The notes under the pieces: generated by a model
Databases searched by the model: none
What the model saw: only the letters and a program-made list of their open reading frames with translations
What the model was told of the DNA's origin: nothing
Translations under genes and position numbers: made by a program
Assembly: GCA_015501055.1 (NCBI GenBank)
Contig: JADNYV010000009.1
Coordinates: 310,001-374,000, forward strand
Direction of reading: 5' to 3'
DNA from: Mucidula mucida
Taxonomy: Eukaryota > Basidiomycota > Agaricomycetes > Agaricales > Physalacriaceae
Length of the DNA: 64,000 nucleotides
Shown here: positions 45,149-55,948 of the stretch, piece after piece
Position numbering within the stretch: the stretch's first letter is position 1
Layout of the letters: every line of letters begins with the position of its first letter

Positions 45149-45912
45149 TTGGGCACTGTCAAAGATCATGTTTCGCGTGGCATACCTATAACAGACATGG
45201 TCGCAGACATTGGCGATGGCATGGTTGTAAAATATGGACTTCGGGTGCGCCCAGAAGAAGCTCAAGCGACTGAACTCGTCGCGACAAAGACAAGCGGGGT
45301 TCCGTTCCCAAAGTATACAGTGTGTTATGCGATGACGACACAAGCATCACTTACATCGTGCAGGAGAAGCTTAAGGGAACCCTCCTTGTGATCTACTCCC
45401 AACACTCTCTGAGCTCGAGTTCGACATCATCGCTGACGAGCTCCGGATATTCTGCGCGCGCTCTCCTCCCTTGACAGCTGTGGTCCTATGGGGACAGTCG
45501 GCACAACCATTATAACTTTGTATTCCATCGCTTTGCCCCGTACGGCGATGGGTCACCCCAAGCACGCAGGAATTTGTTGAACGGCTTCCTAACCTTCTTG
45601 CGGCCTCGGAGTTATCGTTCAAAACCCCCCACTGGTTGCAGACCGTACGACTATGGGCGAAACCCCATTTTCTCTCATGGTGATTTCGTTCCTGAGAACA
45701 TCCTCATCCACGAAGGCGCGTGTCGGGAAACATTGATGGGAACATGCAGGTTGGTATCCATACTTTTGGAATGACTACGTTGCGCGGCGGCGCATGAAAC
45801 TATTCAAATTTAAGATGGCAAGTGGCAGGCGATGACTACGAAGATCATGGCTCATACCCAAACGAGTTAACGAGTTTAGGAGATTTTCAAACTCGCTGAC
45901 ATTTATCTGTAA
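45149..45912 (+). pseudogene. aminoglycoside-phosphotransferase-like kinase, copy B
   Basis: Homologue of 32064-32919 (GDGMVVKYGLRVRPEEAQA, FSHGDFVPENILIHEG). It is cut from its N-terminal segment by the 44823-45146 insertion and has several one-base losses of its own (near 45300, 45382, 45449 and elsewhere). It keeps the ancestral reading where copy A is broken (TCTCTGAGCTCGAG near 45403) and shares the GATGGG break near 45730. Ends at 45910-45912 by alignment with copy A. Confidence 0.65.
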
Positions 45913-46227
45913 TCTGTCTTTGCTCGAAACTAGAATGATGACACGCTAAAAACGCATGAGGTGAACCCAGAAAGAAAAGTCATTCAAGTCTTTCGAGTCT
46001 GTTTGGCACCTACTCAACGAACCCACTCTCGGAATCAAAAATGAAAAACTGCTGCTTCTCCTAAACGCCGAGCCGCAATGGATATTCTTGCAAAAAGTCG
46101 GTCCAGGTAACTAGAACTAGATGCTTTGAACACATGACAGAGCAGATACAAAACAGACAGCTACATATAAACAAGCCAGGTATATACAACGCAGCAAATG
46201 CCGCACACGAGTGAACCCAGAAAGAGG

Positions 46228-47633
46228 TCAAGATATCACATATTTACAACCCCTCAAAATCATCCCCGTCGAACACCTCAGGCACTTCGTCGCCGAACCA
46301 CTGGGCGTCAATCTCCAAGTCAAAGTCGAAGACTTCCTCAGCTTCTGCTTCTCCTCCGGCGGCGCAGGCTTACGCACATCGTCCTCGGGCTCAGAGTCAG
46401 GCTCCGGAGTGTCCACGCCAAACGACGACTCGGACGTGCTCGGTCCTGATACATAACCCTCGCTATCATCGGCGAGAAGTTCTTCGAGGAGGCTCCCGGT
46501 GCTCGCTTCGCCCTCGTCTGCGAAAGCCTCAAGGGTTGAAATAGATCGCTGGACTGGAAAGAGGGAATATATAATTTCAGAATATAACGCTGATGAGGAG
46601 AGAAAATATACAAAGTCCAAGTCGTCATCCCAGGAAAAGCTCGCCGTCAGCTTGACTTTCTTGGCCTCGTCGTGCTCTCCCGCCTCGGACGTGCGCTTCC
46701 GTTTGATCGGGTAAAGAGTCGCTGGCGGAGGAAGCACGCTTTCGGGGGTGGTGTACTGGACAGGCTGTTGGAAAACTTGACCCTGCTGGCCATGGTGAGA
46801 CATGGTCACGCTGTTGTACTGAGACGGCTGCCCATGATGGGGACCAGCAAACTGGGGAACGCCTGAATAGAGGGCATTTGGACAATGATGCGGGTGATAG
46901 AGTGCTGAAGAGACACTTGGCGCAGCATGCGCGGTCACGTTACTGCCCGATGTCATAGTGAATCTTATCTCCCCAAACGCACTGGATGAGCCTGGCGCGA
47001 AATATTCCGGAGCGGGAAGGGATCCGTATTCCATGCCGCTGAGAGAATGGATTGGCCCCTGTAACATTGTCGAAGCAGGATTCAGGCGGAATGGAGCGCT
47101 CCGACTGGGCACATTGCCGTTGAAGGCAAAATCGCTGGGAGGAATCTGCGGTGTGTGGTCATTATGAGAAGGGATGGTATACGCATTGCTGCGTGTGTCA
47201 AACGCGTCGGATCCTTTGTTGAGCTCGCTGGACAATGAGCCAAGCTCATCGACATCGCCAACGAGCACTTGGGAGTCTTGAGGAGTTCGCAGTGGGACTC
47301 AGCCATGGAATGGGAAGTTTGGGAAGAAGGTCCATGGGACTGCGAACCAGGCATCCAGGTGCGCTGGTCGGCAGGTACGGACGGGGCAGGGCAGGGCCCA
47401 TTGGCGTTGTACCACCCACCGTCTGGTGAACGGCCGCAAATCCCGGTGTATTTCGTAGGGGCTTTGCCTTTTGTAGGCGGCTTTCGCTTGCTCTGCTTAG
47501 CTCGTCGCGGTTTAGATGGGAGAGGATGCGAGGGTGCTGGCGCGTCGATCCCTGTGGTGACGGCGCCAGGCTGAACAAGATTTGGTTCATTGGGCGCTTG
47601 GTTCCTTGTGTCGCGCTTCCGTCGGGGAGCCAT
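46228..47633 (-). pseudogene. acidic NLS-bearing protein, copy B (frameshifted)
   Basis: Same start (47633, MAPRRKRDTRNQ) and largely identical sequence to the gene at 33265-34668. Apparent one-base losses near 47298 (GGGG to GGG), 46535 (CCCC to CCC) and 46340 (GG to G) break the frame, and the 58-base intron equivalent near 46562-46620 also differs by one base. The region before the NLS has lost a few codons in phase. Either a recently disabled copy or an intact copy with uncorrected homopolymer errors. The near-identical 5' half suggests recent sequence exchange with copy A. Confidence 0.6.
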
Positions 47634-49499
47634 GGTGGGATTTTGAGACGAGTGGCGAGGGTGAGTACGGTTGTCTGAGTAGAGAGATGATAGTGTGGAC
47701 CGATCGACTGAGAGTGCGCGTCAACAAAGACAAGCAAAGGCCGTGTGGTCAGCACTTTGATCGCCCAATTTGGCAATGCTAATTTTCTGCACTTCTCGTG
47801 ATCTCTGAAAGCTCTGTGGCTACAATCAGTCACCAGAGCAAACCGTAGGGACGACAGTTTTACATCAAGAACGCCATGTTACGGTGTGTTGCCCAATTGA
47901 CCGATACGCAATCAGAGCGTTGTCGGGATGCTACAGACCCTAAAATACAATGAAGCCGCGCTTCAATAGCGTATTATTGACATTGACTGACCGTAAATTA
48001 TCACAATCGATGTGCAGCTGGCGTTAAAATTGCGCCACACCTTTGGATGAAAACATACGACCACGGGCTCAGCTATTCTTTATAAGGATAGTGTTAAACG
48101 TATGTGTTGATTGGGTTTGAACTTACTACATCGTTATCAGTAGTCTCCCCTGATCCCCGAGACACGCATTCACTTTCGACAAGTATGGGAAGGCGAGATG
48201 ACCTCCTCAACGCAGCATTGATAGTTCTACCTTAACAACATCATTCGAAGTAGAGAGTATAGTCGACGAAGGGATTTTCGAGTCGCAAACAAGCACGAAA
48301 ATTTTTTAGTGGGTGGTTCACTGTTGGGCAGGTCGTTTGGGAGCGCGGTCTGCTAGATTATAGAGCTCGACTACTGAGATATTGACGGCACAGAGAGGGA
48401 CATTCCTTCCCTGGGAGTCCAAGTCAACAAAAAGAAGAGTGTTTTCAGTCAGAGCAGAGCGAGACCGTAGAGCAACCGAGCAGGCTTGACCCCATATCGC
48501 GGCAAACGTCTCGAGAACTTGTGGCGCGGTACATACAGCAATCACCAATGCACTGTTGCGCTTTTACCAGGAAGGAAAAAGCAAGGAAGCCGAGTAGTAG
48601 TACGCAGGCAAACGAAGAAAGGCAACGGGCCTAGGCCCTCCACCGATCCCCGTTACCTTGCTCCTGACTCCCACCATAAAGCGGAACATCGCGGTCACGA
48701 CGACGAGCATATACTGCTTAATCTTTGTTTGGACCTCCATATGACGGCGCGACTGCCTTGGCGACGGCGCCTGACGTAGGTTAGATGTCGTCGGAAAACG
48801 CGACGCCGAGTCCAAGGAAAACCGTGCGCTAGATATACGATGTTTCCACGGTGAGCACCATCTATGATTTCGTTGGGCACTTGTTCATCGTAACGTTCCT
48901 TTACGCCAGCGCTAAACTCAATCGTATTGGATTCCACCCATTATTTCTAGGCGGAGGGTTATAGCAAATCAATTCTACGACGTGTCGCCCATGATGTTAC
49001 ACCGTCAACCGTTTGACTGCATGTCCACAGCGACCGTCTCATCATGCTGCAAGGGATTCGCTTGCTTGTATTGGTATCGTCCTACGATGATCAACTTGTG
49101 CCCTTTCGAGCTCGGAACGTAGCAAGAGCAAGTTAGGCTGTTGGTATCTGTTTGAGATGTGTAGTTTGCACGTAGTGTACGTCGCGTCGCCTTGCTTCAA
49201 TCTTCTGTCGCTGACAATTATTGACTTACCATCAGCGCCAATTTGAAGTCTCGACTGGATGGTCACGACGACAGAACTGGAGGTTGAGAATTGAAAACAG
49301 TAGGACTCGCAGGTAGGGCGCGTTCTTAGCACCTTGAGTAAAAGCTCATCTCCTTGGACAGAACACTGTATTTGATTGTGCATATGTTATTTCTATGTGC
49401 TTGATGCAACTATGAACTTGAGTTGAGGACTAAGATTCAAGCCAGCATGCATGAAACAAAGTCGTCAAATTAAACTGTCGCATGTCCCTTCCGGACGCG
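47634..49499. other. downstream part of duplication B, no gene
   Basis: The first ~270 bases are nearly identical to 34669-34942 and contain the promoter side of copy B. The rest is diverged duplicate of 34950-36740 and a short unique stretch. No coding region is supported. Confidence 0.35.
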
Positions 49500-50440
49500 A
49501 TAATTGCGAGCGCTAGCGAGCATACAAGTTCCTCAACGTCGACATAATTCTCGGCCAATCTCACAACGAATCCACCTTCAAATGCTTTTGACGATATTTT
49601 GCAAAATCACTGTAGCTCGTCAGTATGCGACGATACCGAAACAGCATCTGCATGTACCCCTCTAGTTTGAACATCCTCTTCCGCGACGCGTTCGTAGCGC
49701 CTAGCCGTTCCAATCTCACGGTCACTAACGAGATCAATGGTCTTGATGACTCGCTCCATTTCTTCATGGTTTGCGGAAGTTCTCTGAATATAAAGTCACA
49801 CGCGAACTGAAGCCTACGCTTGATATATTTCAATACAGGCCAGGAGCCCGCTGATGACATAAATTAATGGACCAAACCCTTGTTCACGACCTTCAAGGTC
49901 TTGAGTAGGGTGAAAGGGGAATCTTTTTGTTCAGCAATGGGACGACACGAGGCTAAGTCCAGTGCCACTTTGATTCCATTAAACGACTGAAGACTTTGGA
50001 GACACCTTAAACGACTAAAGACTTCGGAGACAAGGGAATCGACACTACGTTGCACACAGAGTACCCGTCGCGTCTTGTAATTCTACTGAAATCCGGAAAT
50101 CGCTTTCAGAGCGTCCCTGTTGTAGAGTCGAACTTGATTATAAGATAGAGCTGTAAGTATTGACACTACTGAGCATTCTTGAGTGGCGGCTTTCTTAATG
50201 GATCCGGAGGACTTCCGGGCCCATAGATATCGAGAAATTGACGCCACAGAAGCTGCAACCATGACAGATAATACCTGACTGGTTGAGCAGCACGACAGGT
50301 GGAACGGCAGATGATGGACGTTAGAACGATGTGGCGGAGCACATGGTTGATCGGTCGATGCCGGTGTATTGCCTGCCCTTTTTCCTCCTCTCTCCCACGA
50401 CATCGACGGCGACGGAAGCATTTTTTGGAGCTCGTACAAC
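49500..50440 (-). pseudogene. NLR N-domain remnant
   Basis: On the minus strand, pieces match the helical N-domain of the 38-43 kb NLR: LKTLKVVNKGLV followed by the GLLACxxxYQ-like region (~49800-49900), the HEEMERVI-like part in another frame and RKRMFKLEGYMQML (~49640-49690; compare TRMLKLERY). Stops and frameshifts separate them, and a 28-base tandem duplication (49981-50035) interrupts the upstream part. No NACHT or WD40 sequence follows, because duplication B adjoins directly. Confidence 0.55.
49981..50035. repeat. 28-base tandem duplication
   Basis: Two adjacent imperfect copies starting AAACGACT (49981 and 50009), each containing AAGACTT.GGAGACA. It lies within the decayed NLR N-domain region. 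Confidence 0.7.
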
Positions 50441-50653
50441 GACGAGGAGAGGAATAGGAGCGTTCACAGACACGATCGAGCGCGTGGGTGGACTTGCTTT
50501 TCGCGGGAGAGTAACTCTAATTTTCAGTGCTAGATCGGATTAGCAGGGCGACCACCACGACGAGTATAGCACCGACGACGGCGCCGACGATCTCCACGAC
50601 CTCGTACATACCACGTAGTTCATCGACACCGACGTGCAGCAGGGCATCACGCG

Positions 50654-52861
50654 ATGACGACCAATACGGACACGTTCCTTGGACTTGAACTTGCTCCCGA
50701 TCAGCTGAGAGCCGTTCTGCTCGATTCCTCTCAGGAATTGGTGGGAACATGGGTCGTCGAGTTCGATGAACTCGAGTACGGTACCCGTGGTGGAATGTAC
50801 ACCGGAACAGGTGAGATTGAATCTTGCACCATACATGCGTTCTTGACCAATCCAACAGGCGGTGAATCTGAACCATACACTGCGCCCGTCGAAATGTGGG
50901 TACGCGCACTGGATTTGTTATTTTCCAGGATGGCAGGATCCCCGACGTCTTCTTCTACCGCAGGCGGAACGTACAGTCTCAACTCTCCGACTACTTCTTC
51001 ATCCCCATCCTCCTCCCCACTCTCTACCATTCGCGCTATTTCTGGGTGCGCTCTTCCTTCTCTGGTATTCTGGAAATCCACACCACTTCCGGCTCTGTCT
51101 GCACTAGATCCTTCCCTCCCACTGGCCACTTGGTTTAACGCTACCGCCTTTTCTCTGCCTAATACCAGTGTCCGTGGAGAACGGGTCAAAGATGTCATGG
51201 CCCGTGTAGGTGGAGGCGCAAGAGAAGTATGGGTACGTACTGGACGCGTACAGGCTGCGAGCAAATTCCTAGAAAGTCTCGTAAGTGGACGGTGGGCTGG
51301 AATGGGCGAAGCAGAAGCGTGGGCGAGTGGAATGTATTCGCCCGCTAAAGGCCGCTGGGACGAAGACGTCTTGGATATAGTCGGCGGTAGTCGCGAAGAG
51401 GGTCGGCGTGTGCGCGGTTGGCTTGGAGAGGTACAACACATATCAGCTGCGCTCACCATCAGTCGGTACCTGGTCGAGAGGTACGGATTCCGGTCGGACA
51501 CTGTAGTAGCTCCCTTCACGCTTGACGTGCTTGGAACTTACGCAGGCTTGTGTCCTGCACGCGAAGACGCGGTGCTCTGTTTTGGCCCGACAGATACGCT
51601 CATCGCACAAATCTCACCTGCATGGGTTGAGGCAAATTTGCCCGCCCTTTCTACTGGCGAACTCGACATGACTGTCGTACCTCATCCATTCCAGCACCCG
51701 ACCGAAGAAAAGCGCTACCTTGCGCTGATGCAGAATCCAAACACTGACGTTGCCCGTGCACTGGTCAGGGATATGTACACCAAGAGCTGGAGCGCGTTCG
51801 ACCGTCTTGTGGCCATCGTCCCTCCAGGTGGTTCTATTGGTCTTGATGACAAACTCTTTGCCTTTTCTTCGCCTTCCCTGACCCTCACGCGCTTCGAAAC
51901 CGGTGTCGTCGTGCCCGAATTCCGCGACCTGCGCGCAAACCCGCGGTGTCTTGTAGAGAGTCAACTCATCAGCATGCGCGTGCGGTGGGGTCGCGCCGTC
52001 GGGAAGGGCTGCTTCGGCTCAACTCCGACACCCCCGACAAAAGCACCCATAGGCGCAATGACTCTTCCTCCCCCACTCCCGTTCGACACCATCACATCCC
52101 ACCTTCCTTCCCGACTCCTCTGCACCGGTGCCGCCGCCAACTTTCCCTCCATCGCCAACGTGCTCTGCGATGTCTTTGGGCGCCGCGTCTACGTCGGAAT
52201 GAGCCAGATCGACTCGGCGCAGATATCGCCGCACCGCAACGCACCCGCTCGAGGATTCCCCGGGCGTGCTGCGCTCGGATGTGCTCTGGTCGCGCGATGG
52301 GCGTACGGGCATGCGGACACAGAGGCACAGGACTCCGGACCGAGCAGAGGCCCGTTCGAGGCTGCGGTGCATGCGGTACACGCTGCACGGTGGGAGAGCA
52401 GCGGCGGGACGTGGGCGCGCACGAATGTGTCCGTGTCGACGCCCACGCCGTCGTTGACTCCAACGCATACCTCCCATTCGCTGGGCTACAGCAACTCTGG
52501 GTTCACGCCTGGTACGCCTGGTGCTGGGTGGAATTCTTCGTCGCCCTTCTTTGGCGGGGGATCTGGGCAGGCGACACCGACGCTTGCGGCGCCGTCACCG
52601 TCGCTTGGGCTTTCGCCGTCCTTGTTTAATTCGCCGCAGCAGCAAACCCAAGCTGCTTCTGAGGGCCAGAGCACGTTAGTGCCAATCAGTGCTCTTTCGA
52701 TTATATATCCTAGCGAGAAGGAGGAGGGTGATCTAGATTTAGCGCAGGCGGGATTGGCACGCGTGGCAGACGCGGACCAGGATGCGTTCCTCGGGTACGC
52801 CAGTGTCGTAGGCGAGTGGGTGAGGCTAGAAGGTGTCGTAAGGAGAGGAGGTCAAGTTTGA
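50654..52861 (+). CDS. divergent xylulokinase-like protein (FGGY family)
   Basis: Intronless 735-residue protein with the actin/hexokinase-fold sugar-kinase architecture of fungal xylulokinases. N-terminus TFLGLELAPDQLRAVLLDSS (ATPase strand 1), then PVEMWVRALDLLFSRM, WVRTGRVQAASKFLESLVSGRW, LVERYGFRSDTVVAPFTLDVLGTYAGLCP and VLCFGPTDTLI. The C-terminal half has RLLCTGAAANFPSIANVLCDVFGRRVYVG and GRAALGCALVARWAYGHAD, followed by a Ser/Thr/Pro-rich insert (~52430-52670) and a short tail. The usual substrate-contact QH motif reads SGCALPSLVFW and the SDASG-like catalytic position reads AWASGMYS, so activity is doubtful. Lack of introns is unusual for this genome. Low-complexity insertions explain the length above the usual ~550-600. 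Confidence 0.75.
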   Translation: MTTNTDTFLGLELAPDQLRAVLLDSSQELVGTWVVEFDELEYGTRGGMYTGTGEIESCTIHAFLTNPTGGESEPYTAPVEMWVRALDLLFSRMAGSPTSSSTAGGTYSLNSPTTSSSPSSSPLSTIRAISGCALPSLVFWKSTPLPALSALDPSLPLATWFNATAFSLPNTSVRGERVKDVMARVGGGAREVWVRTGRVQAASKFLESLVSGRWAGMGEAEAWASGMYSPAKGRWDEDVLDIVGGSREEGRRVRGWLGEVQHISAALTISRYLVERYGFRSDTVVAPFTLDVLGTYAGLCPAREDAVLCFGPTDTLIAQISPAWVEANLPALSTGELDMTVVPHPFQHPTEEKRYLALMQNPNTDVARALVRDMYTKSWSAFDRLVAIVPPGGSIGLDDKLFAFSSPSLTLTRFETGVVVPEFRDLRANPRCLVESQLISMRVRWGRAVGKGCFGSTPTPPTKAPIGAMTLPPPLPFDTITSHLPSRLLCTGAAANFPSIANVLCDVFGRRVYVGMSQIDSAQISPHRNAPARGFPGRAALGCALVARWAYGHADTEAQDSGPSRGPFEAAVHAVHAARWESSGGTWARTNVSVSTPTPSLTPTHTSHSLGYSNSGFTPGTPGAGWNSSSPFFGGGSGQATPTLAAPSPSLGLSPSLFNSPQQQTQAASEGQSTLVPISALSIIYPSEKEEGDLDLAQAGLARVADADQDAFLGYASVVGEWVRLEGVVRRGGQV

Positions 52862-53449
52862 TTGATGCTTTCACGTTCTTGTATGTCGCTTTTCATTTGC
52901 TTTCATCTTCTTCCAAAAGCGTCGTGGACGCCATCTATACCATCCATCTACTTACAAAATCATCGGGTCTGCGTTTAAACATACAACAACTTTGCGTAAA
53001 AGATAGCTTAGAGCGTCCGTACCTACATAACATACCGTAACAATACGAATATTTATTCACTATCAAGTATGCGTGGCGCGAATCTGTATATACAGTATGC
53101 AGTGATGACCAACGCGGAACACTGTGGTCTAATAATCAGACAATCTGTGATTGGCTCGCATCCACCGGAACAGACAGACCTAGCATTTCTTAGAGCATCT
53201 CGCATGTGGAACACGATTCAGCTTCAAGATATCACGAATGGGCAGTCGTTGCCACAGCGCGACTATCCGCCCTATCCTCAATTCGGAAATCCAAATGCTC
53301 AGAGCTATGCATTTATTATGCGTCATTAACTACAAGTGCCCGTGATGCAGTATACAGAGTGGTGTAACAAATCGAAGTATAAAATAATGCCAGTGGATAC
53401 AGTTCATGCCATGCGGGAAAGAGAAACATTATACTCGTAAAATCATCGT
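52862..53449. other. convergent intergenic region
   Basis: 3' flanks of the xylulokinase-like gene (plus) and the hypothetical gene at 53450 (minus). No gene is supported; an 86-codon frame at 53069 has no recognisable features. Confidence 0.4.
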
Positions 53450-54478
53450 TTAATTTTGGGGCTGGCGCGTCAACTGAAGCAGCAGCTCGGTGCGCTTGTA
53501 CCAGCTCGTCTCCCACGGAGCATAGTCCGGAACCGGGACCTCCAAGAATGCCTTCCTCAGCCTCTTGACCGGCGAAGCAGGAGCTCCAATCTCCCCATCC
53601 CCGTCACTATCCACCAACGTCTCATCACTGTCGCAACTCTCATTATCTGAGTCTTCATCGCCCGGCAGCAGCCGTCTGCTCTCCCCAGCTATATGCAGGT
53701 CGTACATCCACAACGCCTTGCTCATAGTCCACATTGGCATCCCGACGAAATATCGGTCCATGTGCGAACAGAATGGATCTCGTAGCGAAGCCAGGTCACC
53801 ACGCCGCGGATGTACGCTCATAGGCGGGAGAATAGGTATGTCGTCTTTTACGATGGGTGATTTATGTTTCACGCCGCCATATGCGCATTCGTCCTCCCGT
53901 AACGACCAGAACCACTTTACATGGTGGAGGGCATGACGCGAGTACCCGTGTTGCTCGTAGTCATGCCGAACTGGTACACTGAGAGACGCTGGACGCACTG
54001 CTTCGTGGAGAGGAGAAGGAAGACAATTGTATTTTGTGCGCGGCGGGGGCTCCTGCTCGACATGGAACAGTTCAACCTCGAGCAGCTGGTCGAATTCTTC
54101 ATCAGAATCCGAATCAGAGTCAGAGTCATCCGAAGAGAAGCAGAGGGCGTCTTCAAGGATCAAGTCTTCCGTGGAGGACGATGGGGATAGGGAAATGGCT
54201 ATGTCGCTTTCTTCAGAGTATGATGATGTTTGTGGCGTAGACTTCTGTTGTTGTGGAGTGAGTTTTCTGAAGAGCGAACGTGTCCAGGTCATGGACGAGC
54301 AGCGGCGAACTCGGGCTGGGGCAAGCTGTGGTTCTGGGTGCAGTAAATGGGGGAATTCCTCGCTCGAGTCGCCGAAAAAGCCTAGACGGCTCACTGGGCG
54401 CTCGTACTCGTCGACAATATCTGCCTCGACTTCGTGGACATCGACGTCGACGTTGTATTCTGGGTCCAAGCTCGCCAT
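53450..54478 (-). CDS. hypothetical protein, acidic and Ser-rich
   Basis: Single-exon 342-residue frame starting MASLDPEYNVDVDVHEVEA. I do not recognise the family. It has a Ser/Asp repeat (FSSDDSDSDSDSDEEFDQ, residues ~115-132), a basic stretch WTRSLFRKLTPQQQK, and a well-structured-looking second half with HHVKWFWSLREDE, HPRRGDLASLRDPFCSHMDR and YFVGMPMWTMSKALWMYDLH, plus a second acidic stretch and a KRLRK motif near the end. Shadow frames on the opposite strand reflect the Asp/Ser codons. No signal peptide or membrane segment. Confidence 0.65.
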   Translation of the reverse strand: MASLDPEYNVDVDVHEVEADIVDEYERPVSRLGFFGDSSEEFPHLLHPEPQLAPARVRRCSSMTWTRSLFRKLTPQQQKSTPQTSSYSEESDIAISLSPSSSTEDLILEDALCFSSDDSDSDSDSDEEFDQLLEVELFHVEQEPPPRTKYNCLPSPLHEAVRPASLSVPVRHDYEQHGYSRHALHHVKWFWSLREDECAYGGVKHKSPIVKDDIPILPPMSVHPRRGDLASLRDPFCSHMDRYFVGMPMWTMSKALWMYDLHIAGESRRLLPGDEDSDNESCDSDETLVDSDGDGEIGAPASPVKRLRKAFLEVPVPDYAPWETSWYKRTELLLQLTRQPQN

Positions 54479-55948
54479 TATGTTTGATTATTGTATGTTC
54501 TGTGAGGAATCAGCTCGAGGCCTGATTACACGTAAAAAGCCAGCACTGACCAAGAGGCGGACTACAGCCACTAGAGGATTAGAATTAAGGGTTGAGCGTA
54601 AAGGCGTTTGTCCGTAAACGTAGTGGGCCGGTCTTGCGAGAGTGAAAGGCCGGATTGGGGACCAGCGTACCCTGGAACCCGCACGGTGTTAGACGAACAA
54701 TGAGAACAAAGTAGAGCGGCGTACCAATTGTTGACGACGAGCAGTACAGCGCGGAAGGGATATTTACAATGGCGGGTGTCGCGACGATGAGCCCGTCGTC
54801 GTCGTCGGTGGTGGTGGTGGAGCGGACAAGAGAGTAAAACTTGAAGGTGGTTCAAATTTCAAATTGGCCCAAGACAAAAGACATGATGCCACGTGATCGG
54901 TGGCAGAATTCGCCGACCTTGTGCCTGGTTCACCTTGAATGGTCCGAAATCACTCTGAAAACGTTGTAGATCATTCGCAGCACAGTGAGCTCAAGACAAA
55001 TGCTTTCGCTGTGTATTTGTCTTCGCAAAGTCTTTTTATCCATCCGCTCTCCATTCCGGCGAATGTGTTTCCAACCCAACAGACAACGTAGACTCACACG
55101 GTTATACGAGTACCACTAAACGCTGCGTGAGCCCAAGGACATAAATAGATGTAACGTTGATTGGCAATGCCCTTCCGACCGTCTCGCGCTGCACCTCAGT
55201 CTTGGCTCGAATTGGAATCGGATACCTACCAAAGAGTCATTCATATCACCCTTGAGTAGCATGCACGACGGCGGATGAAGTTCTGAATGCTCCCGCAATA
55301 GACGTACTTCGTCTACTTGAACCCGAGTTGCCCGGCCTCTCGCCACACAAGCTAACACAAACGCTGTCATGTCATGATCTTCCGACGATTTTGAATGAAA
55401 TTTGGTAACACAGAGAATTATCAAAAAGGACTCGCATCAAATTCAAAAAGGCTTGGGTATGTACAAGGACTGTGAGAGTAAATACCTCAAGACATCCACC
55501 TTGGATAGATGGAAAAATAAGTGTTCCCCGACTTTGATATCCATGACATTCACGTCTACCACAAATCTGCCACGAAAACCGCCTACAGAGGACAGCGACT
55601 TTGGATGGGCCACATCATCGAAGCTTCAGCCGTCCAATGCAGGCATTATAGTTGTAGAACTCGAGAAAGAAAACTTTTCCAGACCGCCTCTGAGTTAAGA
55701 CAGAGGTCCCTTCTATTGCAGCCAGGGCGCGGCACGTCCATCGATGACATAGGGAACAGCCATCGTCTGAGGTATCGGATGCACTAGTGGGCCCAGGCGG
55801 CCTTCCCACCAGCACACGAAAACGATATCTCGTCAGAACGCGCCTCGGTCACAGAAAAGAAACAGATTCCCAAGAAATAAATAGAAATGGTGTTGAGCTT
55901 TTCGTCAAGTCGCCGGCCAATCTGTATGGCCTGGTGACTTTGATCTAG
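54479..55948. other. intergenic, no supported gene
   Basis: About 1.5 kb upstream of the 53450 gene. It contains a short GTC/GTG-rich triplet run near 54790-54820 and frames up to ~100 codons with no domain. Nothing firm is seen. Confidence 0.35.

Larger units (their letters stand above)
44635..49380. repeat. segmental duplication, copy B
   Basis: Second copy of the unit at 31945-36740, same orientation. It carries more indels than copy A and a private ~320-base insertion at 44823-45146. The right edge matches near AAAAGCTCATCTCCTTGGAC (~49340-49359). The left edge begins around the ACCACATCGACGGCAAGC segment (~44631). Confidence 0.8.

Noticed and set aside
52019..52477. Overlapping frames on both strands in the xylulokinase-like gene
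   Set aside because: High-GC codon shadows; only the plus-strand 735-residue frame carries family motifs.
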